The position numbers were made by a program, and so were the translations under genes. 23,339 bases of DNA from a virus, in the IMG/VR virus record IMGVR_UViG_3300025141_009883, positions 1-23,339 of that record; one strand, given 5' to 3'. Every line of letters begins with the position of its first letter. Within the stretch, counting starts at the first letter, position 1. Positions 7,432 through 12,471 of the stretch are shown piece by piece. The notes beneath the pieces are model-generated. The model did not search any database. It was given only the letters and a program-made list of their open reading frames with translations, and was not told the DNA's origin.

Positions 7432-8376
7432 TTACTCGCCTAGCATTGCTGCTATCTGCTTAAGCAAGTCATCTTTGACAGTCCTTGCAGGTGACTCCTC
7501 TACTACTTCCTCTACCACTGGCTCAGTCACCTCAGCTACCTCAGCTACCTTGGCTACTGGCTTGTCTCCCTTGCCAAAGCGCAGGTCAAAGGTTTCAAAG
7601 TGAGCCCCAAGGCTAACCAGCGTTGCTGGAATGTCTTGGTATTTAAACCCCAGTGTTTGCTCGACTGCATCTGGCATAGCAATTCGCTTTTCCACAATTG
7701 CAGCAGCAACTCGTCGCAAGTCACCAGTATTAATCTTTGTACCAGTACCTTTACGCAAGTCAGTAGCCCAAGCGATCATCCGGCTGGCAAAATCGTCAGC
7801 ATCTCGAATCTTAGAACTAGCTAGTGCAGTAATGAGCTTTAACTCGTCTGCAATAGGCTCTGAGATTTGGCAGATGTAACTAAACCGTCGAGTTAATGCA
7901 GGGTCTAACGACACCGTGGCATAGTTGCCAGATGTAGGGTTAGCACTGGCTAAGAACCAGAAGCCATCTGCAACTGGAACGTTCGGTATACCAGCTTCGG
8001 GCAGTGACCAGTAACGGTCAGCACTGTCCAGAATACCTAACATACGACCAGCTAAGTCTCTTGGGGCTCTAGTTAATTCTTCGCCCAAGAAAATCTTGCC
8101 ATTCCGAATTGCATCAGTCAGCAATCCATCTTGCCATTCAATTGAAACACCTTTGTTGGAATTGACTGGTCGCCACATACCAACTAGCTGGTCTACGCTT
8201 TGCTTCGGGAAGAAGTTCACACCAGTAAACTCTCGGTTGTTGGTTACAGCGTAGTGCTTAAGCAATGTTGTCTTGCCCCAACCTGTATCTCCGATAAGCA
8301 GAACGGGGTCAGGGTCATGCTTGCTAAGGTTCGACACAATATCTTCGCCATACGAAGATAGAAAAACGGATTCCAT
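7432..8376 (-). CDS. MoxR-type AAA+ ATPase (CobS-like)
   Basis: 314 aa from the ATG at 8374-8376, which follows GGAG by six nt; a TTG four codons earlier overlaps that site and is rejected. Walker A is GDTGWGKT (29-36), Walker B IFLGEE (95-100), sensor 1 is N146 in ASANPT, and LTRRF (161-165) carries the arginine finger. The order and spacing are typical of MoxR/CobS ATPases. The acidic C-terminal tail (VAEVAEVTEPVVEEVVEE) differs from ordinary MoxR proteins and could bind the VWA partner. It is 54 nt upstream of the VWA gene. A clear inverted-repeat promoter candidate (8437-8459) lies about 60 nt before its start, so this gene may head its own transcription unit. It should form a hexameric ring that remodels protein or protein-DNA targets in the cytoplasm. 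Confidence 0.9.
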   Translation of the reverse strand: MESVFLSSYGEDIVSNLSKHDPDPVLLIGDTGWGKTTLLKHYAVTNNREFTGVNFFPKQSVDQLVGMWRPVNSNKGVSIEWQDGLLTDAIRNGKIFLGEELTRAPRDLAGRMLGILDSADRYWSLPEAGIPNVPVADGFWFLASANPTSGNYATVSLDPALTRRFSYICQISEPIADELKLITALASSKIRDADDFASRMIAWATDLRKGTGTKINTGDLRRVAAAIVEKRIAMPDAVEQTLGFKYQDIPATLVSLGAHFETFDLRFGKGDKPVAKVAEVAEVTEPVVEEVVEESPARTVKDDLLKQIAAMLGE

Positions 8377-8436
8377 TTGTAACTCCAAATTACTAATTAC
8401 GATTCGATCACCAATTTGGCAATCATATATTATTAC

Positions 8437-8459
8437 ATCATATCATCCGATGATATGAT
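8437..8459 (-). promoter_or_regulatory. Promoter/operator element, copy 1
   Basis: Perfect 10-bp inverted repeat ATCATATCAT-CCG-ATGATATGAT, flanked outside by TATATTATTAC and ATAATATATTATA. On the minus strand it reads into TGTAATAAT, an extended -10-like box, before the MoxR gene. The same arrangement occurs at 10210-10229. Confidence 0.55.
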
Positions 8460-8478
8460 ATAATATATTATACACTAG

Positions 8479-8913
8479 TTAGTTTTCAACAACCACCCCC
8501 TTAGCTCTTTCGAGTACGCCACGGATCTTGCAAGCGAGTTTTTCGTTTGGTTTATGGGACACCATCTTCCCATCTTTAGTAACGAAGTCCTTTATGCCAC
8601 ATATTCGGCATTTGCCCCTGTCTATAGAAGTCCCCTGACCTCTAGCACCAATGTACCTAGCGGTTAAAGTCGAGCCTGTTAAGCCAGAGCCGATGCAAAA
8701 ATCTAGGCAACGCTCTAAGGCTTTAACGTCAGACATTTTTTCTAGGTCGTAGTGTCGGTATACCGTTCCCTTCTTTTCACCGTGCTGGCTATATGTCACG
8801 GTGAACAAGGGCAAGTGTGGTGAACTAGAGTTAACTGTTCGACCACAATTTATGCACTTAAGTTCATCGTCCATCTTAGCGACGAAGCCATTGCAGAATT
8901 TACATTTAAGCAA
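8479..8913 (-). CDS. Protein with two zinc-binding motifs, unknown function
   Basis: 144 aa from a TTG at 8911-8913 (MLKCKFC). The next in-frame alternative would lose the first Cys pair, so the TTG is preferred even though its AAGGA site is about 11 nt away. Residues 4-23 form a zinc ribbon (C4, C7, C20, C23). A second cluster, C102 and C105 with C128 and possibly H120, lies near the C-terminus. The middle has no known motif. Two metal knuckles in a small phage protein suggest nucleic-acid or protein binding. It begins 5 nt after the previous stop and ends just before the promoter candidate at 8437-8459. Confidence 0.7.
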   Translation of the reverse strand: MLKCKFCNGFVAKMDDELKCINCGRTVNSSSPHLPLFTVTYSQHGEKKGTVYRHYDLEKMSDVKALERCLDFCIGSGLTGSTLTARYIGARGQGTSIDRGKCRICGIKDFVTKDGKMVSHKPNEKLACKIRGVLERAKGVVVEN

Positions 8914-8918
8914 TCTAT

Positions 8919-9230
8919 TTAACGTCCTTCTAGTAGTGCTGGAACAAGGTAGGTATCAAACTCTGGGGTTTGATAGCCACCTTCCCAAGCTATGTCTCTT
9001 ATTCGCTTGTCTAAATCTCCGCCATCTAGCCTGCCAATGTCACCGTTTAGTAACTGCAAACTAGCTTCTAGCATTTGCTTAAAGTATTCACCTAGAAAAT
9101 AATCCTCCGCTATCGGAGAGTCGAATTGCTTCCAGTGGTTCTCCTTGTATAGGTCCAAGAACTTAATTAGGTGCTTGATAGCCACCTCAACGGTGTACTC
9201 TTTCGACTGTTGCTTGTTACGCACAACCAT
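8919..9230 (-). CDS. Unknown small helical protein
   Basis: 103 aa from the ATG at 9228-9230 (MVVRNKQQSK). This start is chosen because AAGGAG lies seven nt before it; an ATG six codons earlier has no such site. The sequence looks fully helical and charged (EVAIKHLIKFLDLYKENHW, FLGEYFKQMLEASLQLLNGD). No catalytic motif is visible. It sits in the run of small leftward genes between the two inverted-repeat promoter candidates. Confidence 0.65.
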   Translation of the reverse strand: MVVRNKQQSKEYTVEVAIKHLIKFLDLYKENHWKQFDSPIAEDYFLGEYFKQMLEASLQLLNGDIGRLDGGDLDKRIRDIAWEGGYQTPEFDTYLVPALLEGR

Positions 9231-9279
9231 TTCGTAACTCCTTAACACTTGTTATAAACTCTTTAACGCTTGTTCTTCC

Positions 9280-9510
9280 TTAATTTTCTAACTCCTTAGT
9301 AACTAGTTCGAGCAAAGCTGCTCGATTCATTCGCTTGCTTCGTGGAATACCTAGCCAGTCCTTAGCACTAAGTATCGTAGCCCTTGAGTCCCCTCCCCTC
9401 CATTCAGGGTGCAGTATCTCTAGCTTTAACCGATGACGAAGAACAGTTAATGCCATTCGTTTACGGTCAGGGTTTTCAATAACGGAATCATCCGGCATTA
9501 CAGTCACCAT
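9280..9510 (-). CDS. Unknown 76-aa basic protein
   Basis: 76 aa from the ATG at 9508-9510, which overlaps the upstream TAA as TAATG and follows GGAGG by nine nt; a TTG two codons earlier is too close to that site. The sequence is basic and helical, with a C-terminal part (AKDWLGIPRSKRMNRAALLE) resembling short SAP- or Rho-N-like nucleic-acid-binding helices. That resemblance is weak and by eye only. Confidence 0.6.
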   Translation of the reverse strand: MVTVMPDDSVIENPDRKRMALTVLRHRLKLEILHPEWRGGDSRATILSAKDWLGIPRSKRMNRAALLELVTKELEN

Positions 9511-9848
9511 TAACAATTACCTCCCACTATAAAAATTCCAGCTACTGCCACTACGACAGCTACGAACATAGCTGCAAACGCAATCCGAGCAGCAACTAGC
9601 TCTTTATGGGTAACCCATTTAGTAGTTGGTGAAGCCTTCTGCTCACTAGCTACTAGTCCAACTTCAGCTTTAGCTAGTTGGCGTTCCACTCTCATCAGAG
9701 CAATTCGCTTGTTCTCTTCGTAAGTTTCAGGGTGAACAAAAGCAGCCCAAGCATAAGGGTCACAAGTTGAACAGTACCGTTCACCATCTTTCAGACCACT
9801 AGTTGCTTCGTTTACTCCGCACCAATGGCATAATTTCTCGTCGATCAT
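9510..9848 (-). CDS. Zinc-ribbon protein with C-terminal membrane anchor
   Basis: 112 aa. Residues 7-29 form a zinc ribbon: C7-x2-C10 and C26-x2-C29. A charged helix follows (about residues 45-65), and residues about 88-110 (ARIAFAAMFVAVVVAVAGIF) are one hydrophobic membrane segment at the very C-terminus. The protein is therefore probably tail-anchored in the inner membrane with the zinc domain in the cytoplasm. The ATG follows GAGGAGG by seven nt and is 2 nt after the previous stop. A membrane-anchored zinc ribbon could recruit a host or phage complex to the membrane, but the partner is unknown. Confidence 0.7.
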   Translation of the reverse strand: MIDEKLCHWCGVNEATSGLKDGERYCSTCDPYAWAAFVHPETYEENKRIALMRVERQLAKAEVGLVASEQKASPTTKWVTHKELVAARIAFAAMFVAVVVAVAGIFIVGGNC

Positions 9849-9850
9849 AT

Positions 9851-10141
9851 TTAAGCCTCCTCGACTTCTAGTACTTCGTTGGCGAAGATTTCACGGGTTA
9901 CAATCTTTCGGTTAAACACTTTGCTGTCAGGGTCTCCGAACTGAGCGATTGCCAAGATATTTCGGTAGCTAAAGCGTTTAGCTTTAGCGTCGAAGCCCCA
10001 CCAAGTTCGGAGCCAAGTGTATTGCCGAAGATACTTGCGGATATTTCGAACTTGACGCCCAGTCAAAGTCCCTTCGAAAGCCGGTTCGAGATGAGTCCCG
10101 ACAGCTTGAGCCTTCGTAATTTTTCCGGTGATGATGTCCAT
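9851..10141 (-). CDS. Unknown 96-aa protein
   Basis: 96 aa from the ATG at 10139-10141 (MDIITGKITKAQAV). An upstream GTG at 10196-10198 would add 19 residues, but it sits within the promoter-like element; the ATG has AGGAG five nt before it and is preferred. The protein is basic and aromatic in the middle (VRNIRKYLRQYTWLRTWWGF), with an acidic end (EVLEVEEA). No known motif. It is the first gene after the inverted-repeat promoter candidate at 10210-10229, so it likely heads a transcript. Confidence 0.65.
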   Translation of the reverse strand: MDIITGKITKAQAVGTHLEPAFEGTLTGRQVRNIRKYLRQYTWLRTWWGFDAKAKRFSYRNILAIAQFGDPDSKVFNRKIVTREIFANEVLEVEEA

Positions 10142-10209
10142 TGCTGAACTCCTTAGTACTGTCCCGAAAACCGTCGGGTCGGTTGCTGAATTTGCCACTA
10201 TATTATTAC

Positions 10210-10229
10210 ACCATATCTATTGATATGGT
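10210..10229 (-). promoter_or_regulatory. Promoter/operator element, copy 2
   Basis: 8-bp inverted repeat ACCATATC-TATT-GATATGGT, flanked by TATATTATTAC on the left and ATAATAT on the right, as at copy 1. On the minus strand it is followed by TGTAATAAT. It lies between the stop at 10262 and the start at 10141, about 60 nt before the latter. Conserved flanks with a different repeat centre suggest selection on the arms. Confidence 0.55.
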
Positions 10230-10261
10230 ATAATATCTAACTACGCTGTTAACTATCTAGA

Positions 10262-10660
10262 TTAGTTGTTCCAGTCTGCTTGCAGGTCACCAAGTGCAGC
10301 ATCACTATGTCTCTCGTCTAGGTCAAGCACAGCAGGGTCTCCTGACCACCATTCTTCCTCAATCATAAAGTCACTAAACCTGTCCTTCGGACCGTTTAAC
10401 CTCTTGCTGTCCCTAAGACGGTTAGCCTTTAGGCTTTCACCTTTAGCCCAAGTCTCTTCGACGTTCCAACCTAGTGCTTCTTGGGCTTCTTCGCTGACTG
10501 TAACCTTTACATCTAGTCTGACTAGCATGTCGATGTCTAACCGACTTACTGTTTTACGACCAGTTAACCGCCGTAGCACCGAAGCTTGGTTCGGGTCTTT
10601 GACGTAGAACAAGTCGTTGCCGTAAACGTTCTTCGTGATGATGTGAATTTCCATTACCAA
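10262..10660 (-). CDS. Unknown 132-aa protein downstream of a hammerhead ribozyme
   Basis: 132 aa from a TTG at 10658-10660, with AAGGA five nt upstream; an ATG two codons later (MEIHIITKNVYG) is the alternative, but its spacing is 11 nt. The N-terminus is beta-like (MEIHIITKNVYGNDLFYV), then basic helices (ASVLRRLTGRKTVSRLD), and a very acidic C-terminus with paired Trp. No family recognised. The predicted hammerhead at 10691-10741 is in its 5' leader, so the mRNA would begin with a ribozyme-generated 5'-hydroxyl end about 75 nt before the start. Confidence 0.65.
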   Translation of the reverse strand: MVMEIHIITKNVYGNDLFYVKDPNQASVLRRLTGRKTVSRLDIDMLVRLDVKVTVSEEAQEALGWNVEETWAKGESLKANRLRDSKRLNGPKDRFSDFMIEEEWWSGDPAVLDLDERHSDAALGDLQADWNN

Positions 10661-10690
10661 TTAAATCCTTTTGTAACTCCTAGTTACTAG

Positions 10691-10741
10691 CTGGTTTCGA
10701 CCTTTAGGTCTCATCAGTTGGGGTACTCACCCCAAGACCAA
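10691..10741 (-). ncRNA. Hammerhead ribozyme 1 (type III)
   Basis: Read on the minus strand. Stem I is UUGGGGU/ACCCCAA (10729-10735 with 10718-10724) closed by GAGU. It is followed directly by the conserved core CUGAUGA (10711-10717). Stem II is GACC/GGUC with loop UAAA (10699-10710). GAAA follows (10695-10698). Stem III is open-ended: UUGGU (10737-10741) with ACCAG (10691-10695), five pairs including one G-U. The cleavage triplet is GUC, so cutting is predicted after C at 10736. All core positions and all three stems fit the known consensus. It lies between the zinc-ribbon mini-gene and the 132-aa gene. Confidence 0.9.
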
Positions 10742-10784
10742 GAGCATATATTTTTGACCATATGCTAGAGCCTAGTTGTTTCAC
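10704..10784 (-). CDS. Possible 26-aa leader peptide overlapping ribozyme 1
   Basis: A strong AGGAGG (10796-10801) is followed 9 nt later by ATG-TGA, a start directly followed by a stop (10786-10781). It is followed 11 nt later by a GTG that opens a 26-codon frame (MKQLGSSIWSKIYALGLG...) running through stems I and II of hammerhead 1. Whether either is translated is unknown. If ribosomes enter here they would interfere with ribozyme folding. Low confidence as a gene. Confidence 0.25.
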   Translation of the reverse strand: MKQLGSSIWSKIYALGLGVSTPTDET

Positions 10785-10855
10785 ATCACTACGTCCCTCC
10801 TAGTTACTAGTTTAGAAACTTGAGCAGTTTACTGACTTACTCAGGTCAGCTAGCT

Positions 10856-10993
10856 CTAGCTCATTGATTCAGCTAGCGTTCCAATCCATCGGCAAGATTT
10901 GCAGAGCAATTTGCCAGCTCTTCGTCCCTTGTGGAGAACGGTGACTTCACCGTTGCAGCTAGGGCAAGATGTAAATTTGAATGATGACGGCAT
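10856..10993 (-). CDS. 45-aa zinc-ribbon mini-protein between two ribozymes
   Basis: ATG at 10991-10993 with AGGAG nine nt upstream. The 45-aa product starts MPSSFKFTSCPSCNGEV and has a full four-Cys zinc ribbon: C10-x2-C13, a 17-residue basic loop (VTVLHKGRRAGKLL), then C31-x2-C34, and a short tail. It looks like a minimal nucleic-acid-binding ribbon. It lies between the predicted cleavage sites of the two hammerheads, so self-cleavage would place it alone on a 344-nt RNA. Its small size, good ribosome binding site and regular Cys spacing support it as real. Confidence 0.75.
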   Translation of the reverse strand: MPSSFKFTSCPSCNGEVTVLHKGRRAGKLLCKSCRWIGTLAESMS

Positions 10994-11034
10994 AGGTATT
11001 AACTCCTAGTATTCGGACTTTTCATGAACAAGTT

Positions 11035-11086
11035 GCTAGTTTCGAGGTAACTCGTCAGCTTGGACTACCAATATCCAAGAACTAGC
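11035..11086 (-). ncRNA. Hammerhead ribozyme 2 (type III, short stem II)
   Basis: Read on the minus strand. Stem III is GCUAGU (11081-11086) with ACUAGC (11035-11040), six perfect pairs and open-ended. The cleavage triplet is GUU, cutting after U at 11080. Stem I is CUUGGA/UCCAAG (11074-11079 with 11059-11064), six pairs, with a 9-nt loop. The core CUGACGA (11052-11058) and GAAA (11040-11043) both match the consensus. Stem II (GUUACCUC) is weak: only the first G-C pair is canonical in the standard register. The other core parts are intact, so reduced or protein-assisted activity is possible. It precedes the zinc-ribbon mini-gene. Confidence 0.7.
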
Positions 11087-11129
11087 TAGCTACTAGCCAC
11101 CGAAGCAGCTAGTAACTAGTTGGTAAGTC

Positions 11130-11522
11130 TTACGACTTGTCGGCAACGACCTTGGCTAGAAGAGCCATGGCAGTAGCAAGGTCATCGACCTTGGAGACTA
11201 GTTTGCCGAAGGCTTCTTCGGTGACCATTCCAAGGTCAACCTTGCCACTAGTCTGTTTTACAGACTTTTGGACTTGTTTCACCGATTCATCGGTGGTGGA
11301 GTCAACGACTTCGAGAAGTCGGCGACGAATCATACGACCTTTGTCGTATTTGCCGAAGTCACTAGCCACTCCGTAGACCGTAGCTATTTCCATCAAGATG
11401 GAACGAACTAGTTTGTGGTCGGTTCGACCAGTTTTCTTGTTGAGTACAAGCTTCTTGTACTTGTCGATGTCGGTTCCCGGTCGAAGAACCAATTCCTGCT
11501 TTGCAGAGAGCAATGCTGCCAT
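11130..11522 (-). CDS. Unknown 130-aa protein, first gene of the leftward arm
   Basis: 130 aa, ATG with AGGAG seven nt upstream. It is basic in the first half (DKYKKLVLNKKTGRTDHKLV, then GRMIRRRLLEVV). The C-terminal half is a probable coiled coil (SVKQVQKSVKQTSGKVDLG to SKVDDLATAMALLAKV). A basic domain plus coiled coil would suit a small DNA-binding dimer, but the family is not recognised. It lies closest to the central spacer and so is probably transcribed first in the leftward programme. The leader before it contains a degenerate hammerhead-like sequence that lacks a usable stem III. Confidence 0.7.
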   Translation of the reverse strand: MAALLSAKQELVLRPGTDIDKYKKLVLNKKTGRTDHKLVRSILMEIATVYGVASDFGKYDKGRMIRRRLLEVVDSTTDESVKQVQKSVKQTSGKVDLGMVTEEAFGKLVSKVDDLATAMALLAKVVADKS

Positions 11523-11585
11523 TCTGAAACTCCTAGTTTCACTTGGGTTCAGTCAGCGGAAATCCACTGGCTGTCCTTTTTCATA

Positions 11586-11609
11586 AACTTTTCGTAGAAA
11601 AGTTATAAT
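11586..11609 (+). promoter_or_regulatory. Perfect inverted repeat overlapping a TATAAT box
   Basis: AACTTTTC-GTA-GAAAAGTT (11586-11604) is a perfect 19-nt inverted repeat, and TATAAT (11604-11609) begins at its last base. No good -35 hexamer is seen at the right distance (TCATAA at 11581-11586). It may be a rightward promoter with an operator covering the -35/-10 spacer, or a recognition site for a phage regulator. It lies between the two arms. Confidence 0.4.
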
Positions 11610-11646
11610 GTAGAACATTAAAGTGGCGTTCGGAACAAATCAAAAA

Positions 11647-11752
11647 GCCTCGGAAGGATCACGGGACGAAAGTCCGGGGCGCATTCGGCGCAGTGTGAAG
11701 ATTGCTAGCAATCCGCCTGTGAGCGCATGATGATACTGCCGATCAAAACGGC
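11647..11752 (+). ncRNA. Candidate structured RNA, GC-rich foldable segment
   Basis: This 106-nt stretch is much richer in short stems than its surroundings. They are GCCTCGG 11647-11653 with CCGGGGC 11674-11680 (alternatively GGAC-GAAA-GTCC at 11664-11675), GCGC-ATTCG-GCGC at 11679-11691, the palindrome GATTGCTAGCAATC at 11700-11713, and GCCG-ATCAAAA-CGGC at 11738-11752. It lies just downstream of the TATAAT box. It contains no convincing gene and matches no RNA class that I can identify. Confidence 0.35.
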
Positions 11753-11877
11753 AAAAATAAGCAATTTCTGCCCCTCTTTCCCGCGCATAATAGGCACTAA
11801 GAGACCCAAAAATCCGGTGAATTCTGCCCCCTTAGAACGGCTAGTTGCTAGTTGGTTTCGCTGAACTTGCTCCGAAG
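11753..11877. other. Intergenic stretch, no clear feature
   Basis: No gene or strong hairpin is seen. It is pyrimidine-rich near 11765-11785 and has a CTAGTTGCTAG element near 11840. A segment near 11850-11895 recalls the hammerhead layout on the minus strand but lacks the core. Confidence 0.4.
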
Positions 11878-12005
11878 CTGGTCTCCAAGACCAGAGTACG
11901 TAGCTAAACCCCCCAAGGGGTTTACTTTAACAACACAAGGTGTTGTTATAACAATTAACAAGCCTGTTAATTGGTCCGGCAAGGGGTCTCCCAGCTTGCT
12001 GGGAG
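11878..12005. repeat. Array of five consecutive perfect hairpins
   Basis: Five perfect inverted repeats follow one another within 128 bp: CTGGTCT-CCA-AGACCAG (11878-11894), TAAACCCC-CCAA-GGGGTTTA (11905-11924), TAACAACAC-AAG-GTGTTGTTA (11928-11948), CAATTAACA-AGCC-TGTTAATTG (11952-11973), and CTCCCAG-CTTG-CTGGGAG (11988-12005, with one more pair possible). Stems are 7-9 bp and loops 3-4 nt. The stem sequences are unrelated, so this is conservation of form rather than copy. It could be a replication or packaging element or a structured leader RNA. Confidence 0.8.
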
Positions 12006-12039
12006 GGGTGAGAGTGGGAGCGTCCGGATGGAAATTTAC

Positions 12040-12175
12040 TAAGGATTGGGTAGTATTGAGTGGTGTGTGATGGATGGTGTGTGTGGGTGTGTGTGTGTGT
12101 GGGTGTGGGGTGTGTATATGGGGATAGAAGGTGGTAGTTGGTGTAGGTGTGTAGTAAGAGGATAGGGGGGGTATG
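12040..12175. other. 136-nt C-free G/T/purine tract
   Basis: The plus strand has no C from 12040 to 12175, and only one (12176) up to 12206. It includes an alternating GT run near 12081-12100 and several G runs (GGG, GGGG, GGGGGGG), so Z-DNA, G-quadruplex or R-loop formation is possible. The frames across it translate to low-complexity His/Thr or Gly/Val protein and are not taken as genes. Confidence 0.85.
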
Positions 12176-12245
12176 CTGTAAAAGAAGGTGGATGTAGGGT
12201 GAGAGACACCCCCCTGACGCTTTATTTCGTCCCTTGTTGTCTCTT

Positions 12246-12276
12246 ACTAACAACCCCCTTAAAAGGGGTTGTTAGT
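12246..12276. repeat. 12-bp perfect hairpin
   Basis: ACTAACAACCCC (12246-12257) pairs perfectly with GGGGTTGTTAGT (12265-12276), loop CTTAAAA. It lies between the G-rich and C-rich tracts. Those tracts could pair around it: ATAGGGGGGGTA at 12162-12173 is complementary, with one bulge, to TACCCCCCTAT at 12291-12301. It is similar in sequence to the hairpin at 1421-1448. Confidence 0.7.
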
Positions 12277-12330
12277 TAACCTACTAACCCTACCCCCCTA
12301 TAGTCCCCCCTTCCCTTCCTTCCTTTCGGG
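12277..12330. other. C/T-rich tract with opposite skew
   Basis: The plus strand is almost free of G here (one G between 12277 and 12328) with runs of six C. The change from the C-free tract to a G-poor tract within about 100 bp is abrupt. From 12331 to 12471 I see only short stems, such as GGTGT-A-ACACC and an AAGCC/GGCTT/AAGCC set at 12426-12472 that could pair in two exclusive ways. Confidence 0.6.
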
Positions 12331-12471
12331 GTGTAACACCTGTTAGAACTGTGTTATTTTGAGGTTAGCCAAGGTTGTCTACATCCGGGGTGTCCTCACT
12401 AAACTTCCTCGTTAGGGTTACAATCAAGCCACACGCAAGGTGTAATGCACGGCTTTAGTTTTTTGGCAAGC

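Noticed and set aside
11524-11575. Third hammerhead-like sequence before the 130-aa gene (minus strand)
   Set aside because: It has GAAAC and a hairpin, but the core reads CUGACUGA with one extra base. There is no NUH site at the right place and no stem III. It may be a decayed copy.
11655-11740. Similarity to RNase P RNA (GAAAGUCCGGG) or cobalamin riboswitch words
   Set aside because: Only short words match; the required partner helices and the rest of each consensus are missing.
11838-11895. Hammerhead-like arrangement on the minus strand (hairpin, CUUCGGA, GAAACC)
   Set aside because: The essential CUGANGA core is absent and stem III does not pair.
11852-12070. 72-codon plus-strand frame in the central spacer
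   Set aside because: It runs through the hairpin array, has no ribosome binding site, and its codons simply follow the inverted repeats.
11927-12253. 108-codon minus-strand frame rich in His and Thr
   Set aside because: Low-complexity translation of the C-free tract; no motif and no ribosome binding site.
11878-12276. CRISPR array
   Set aside because: The hairpins share form but not sequence, and there are no repeats with unique spacers.
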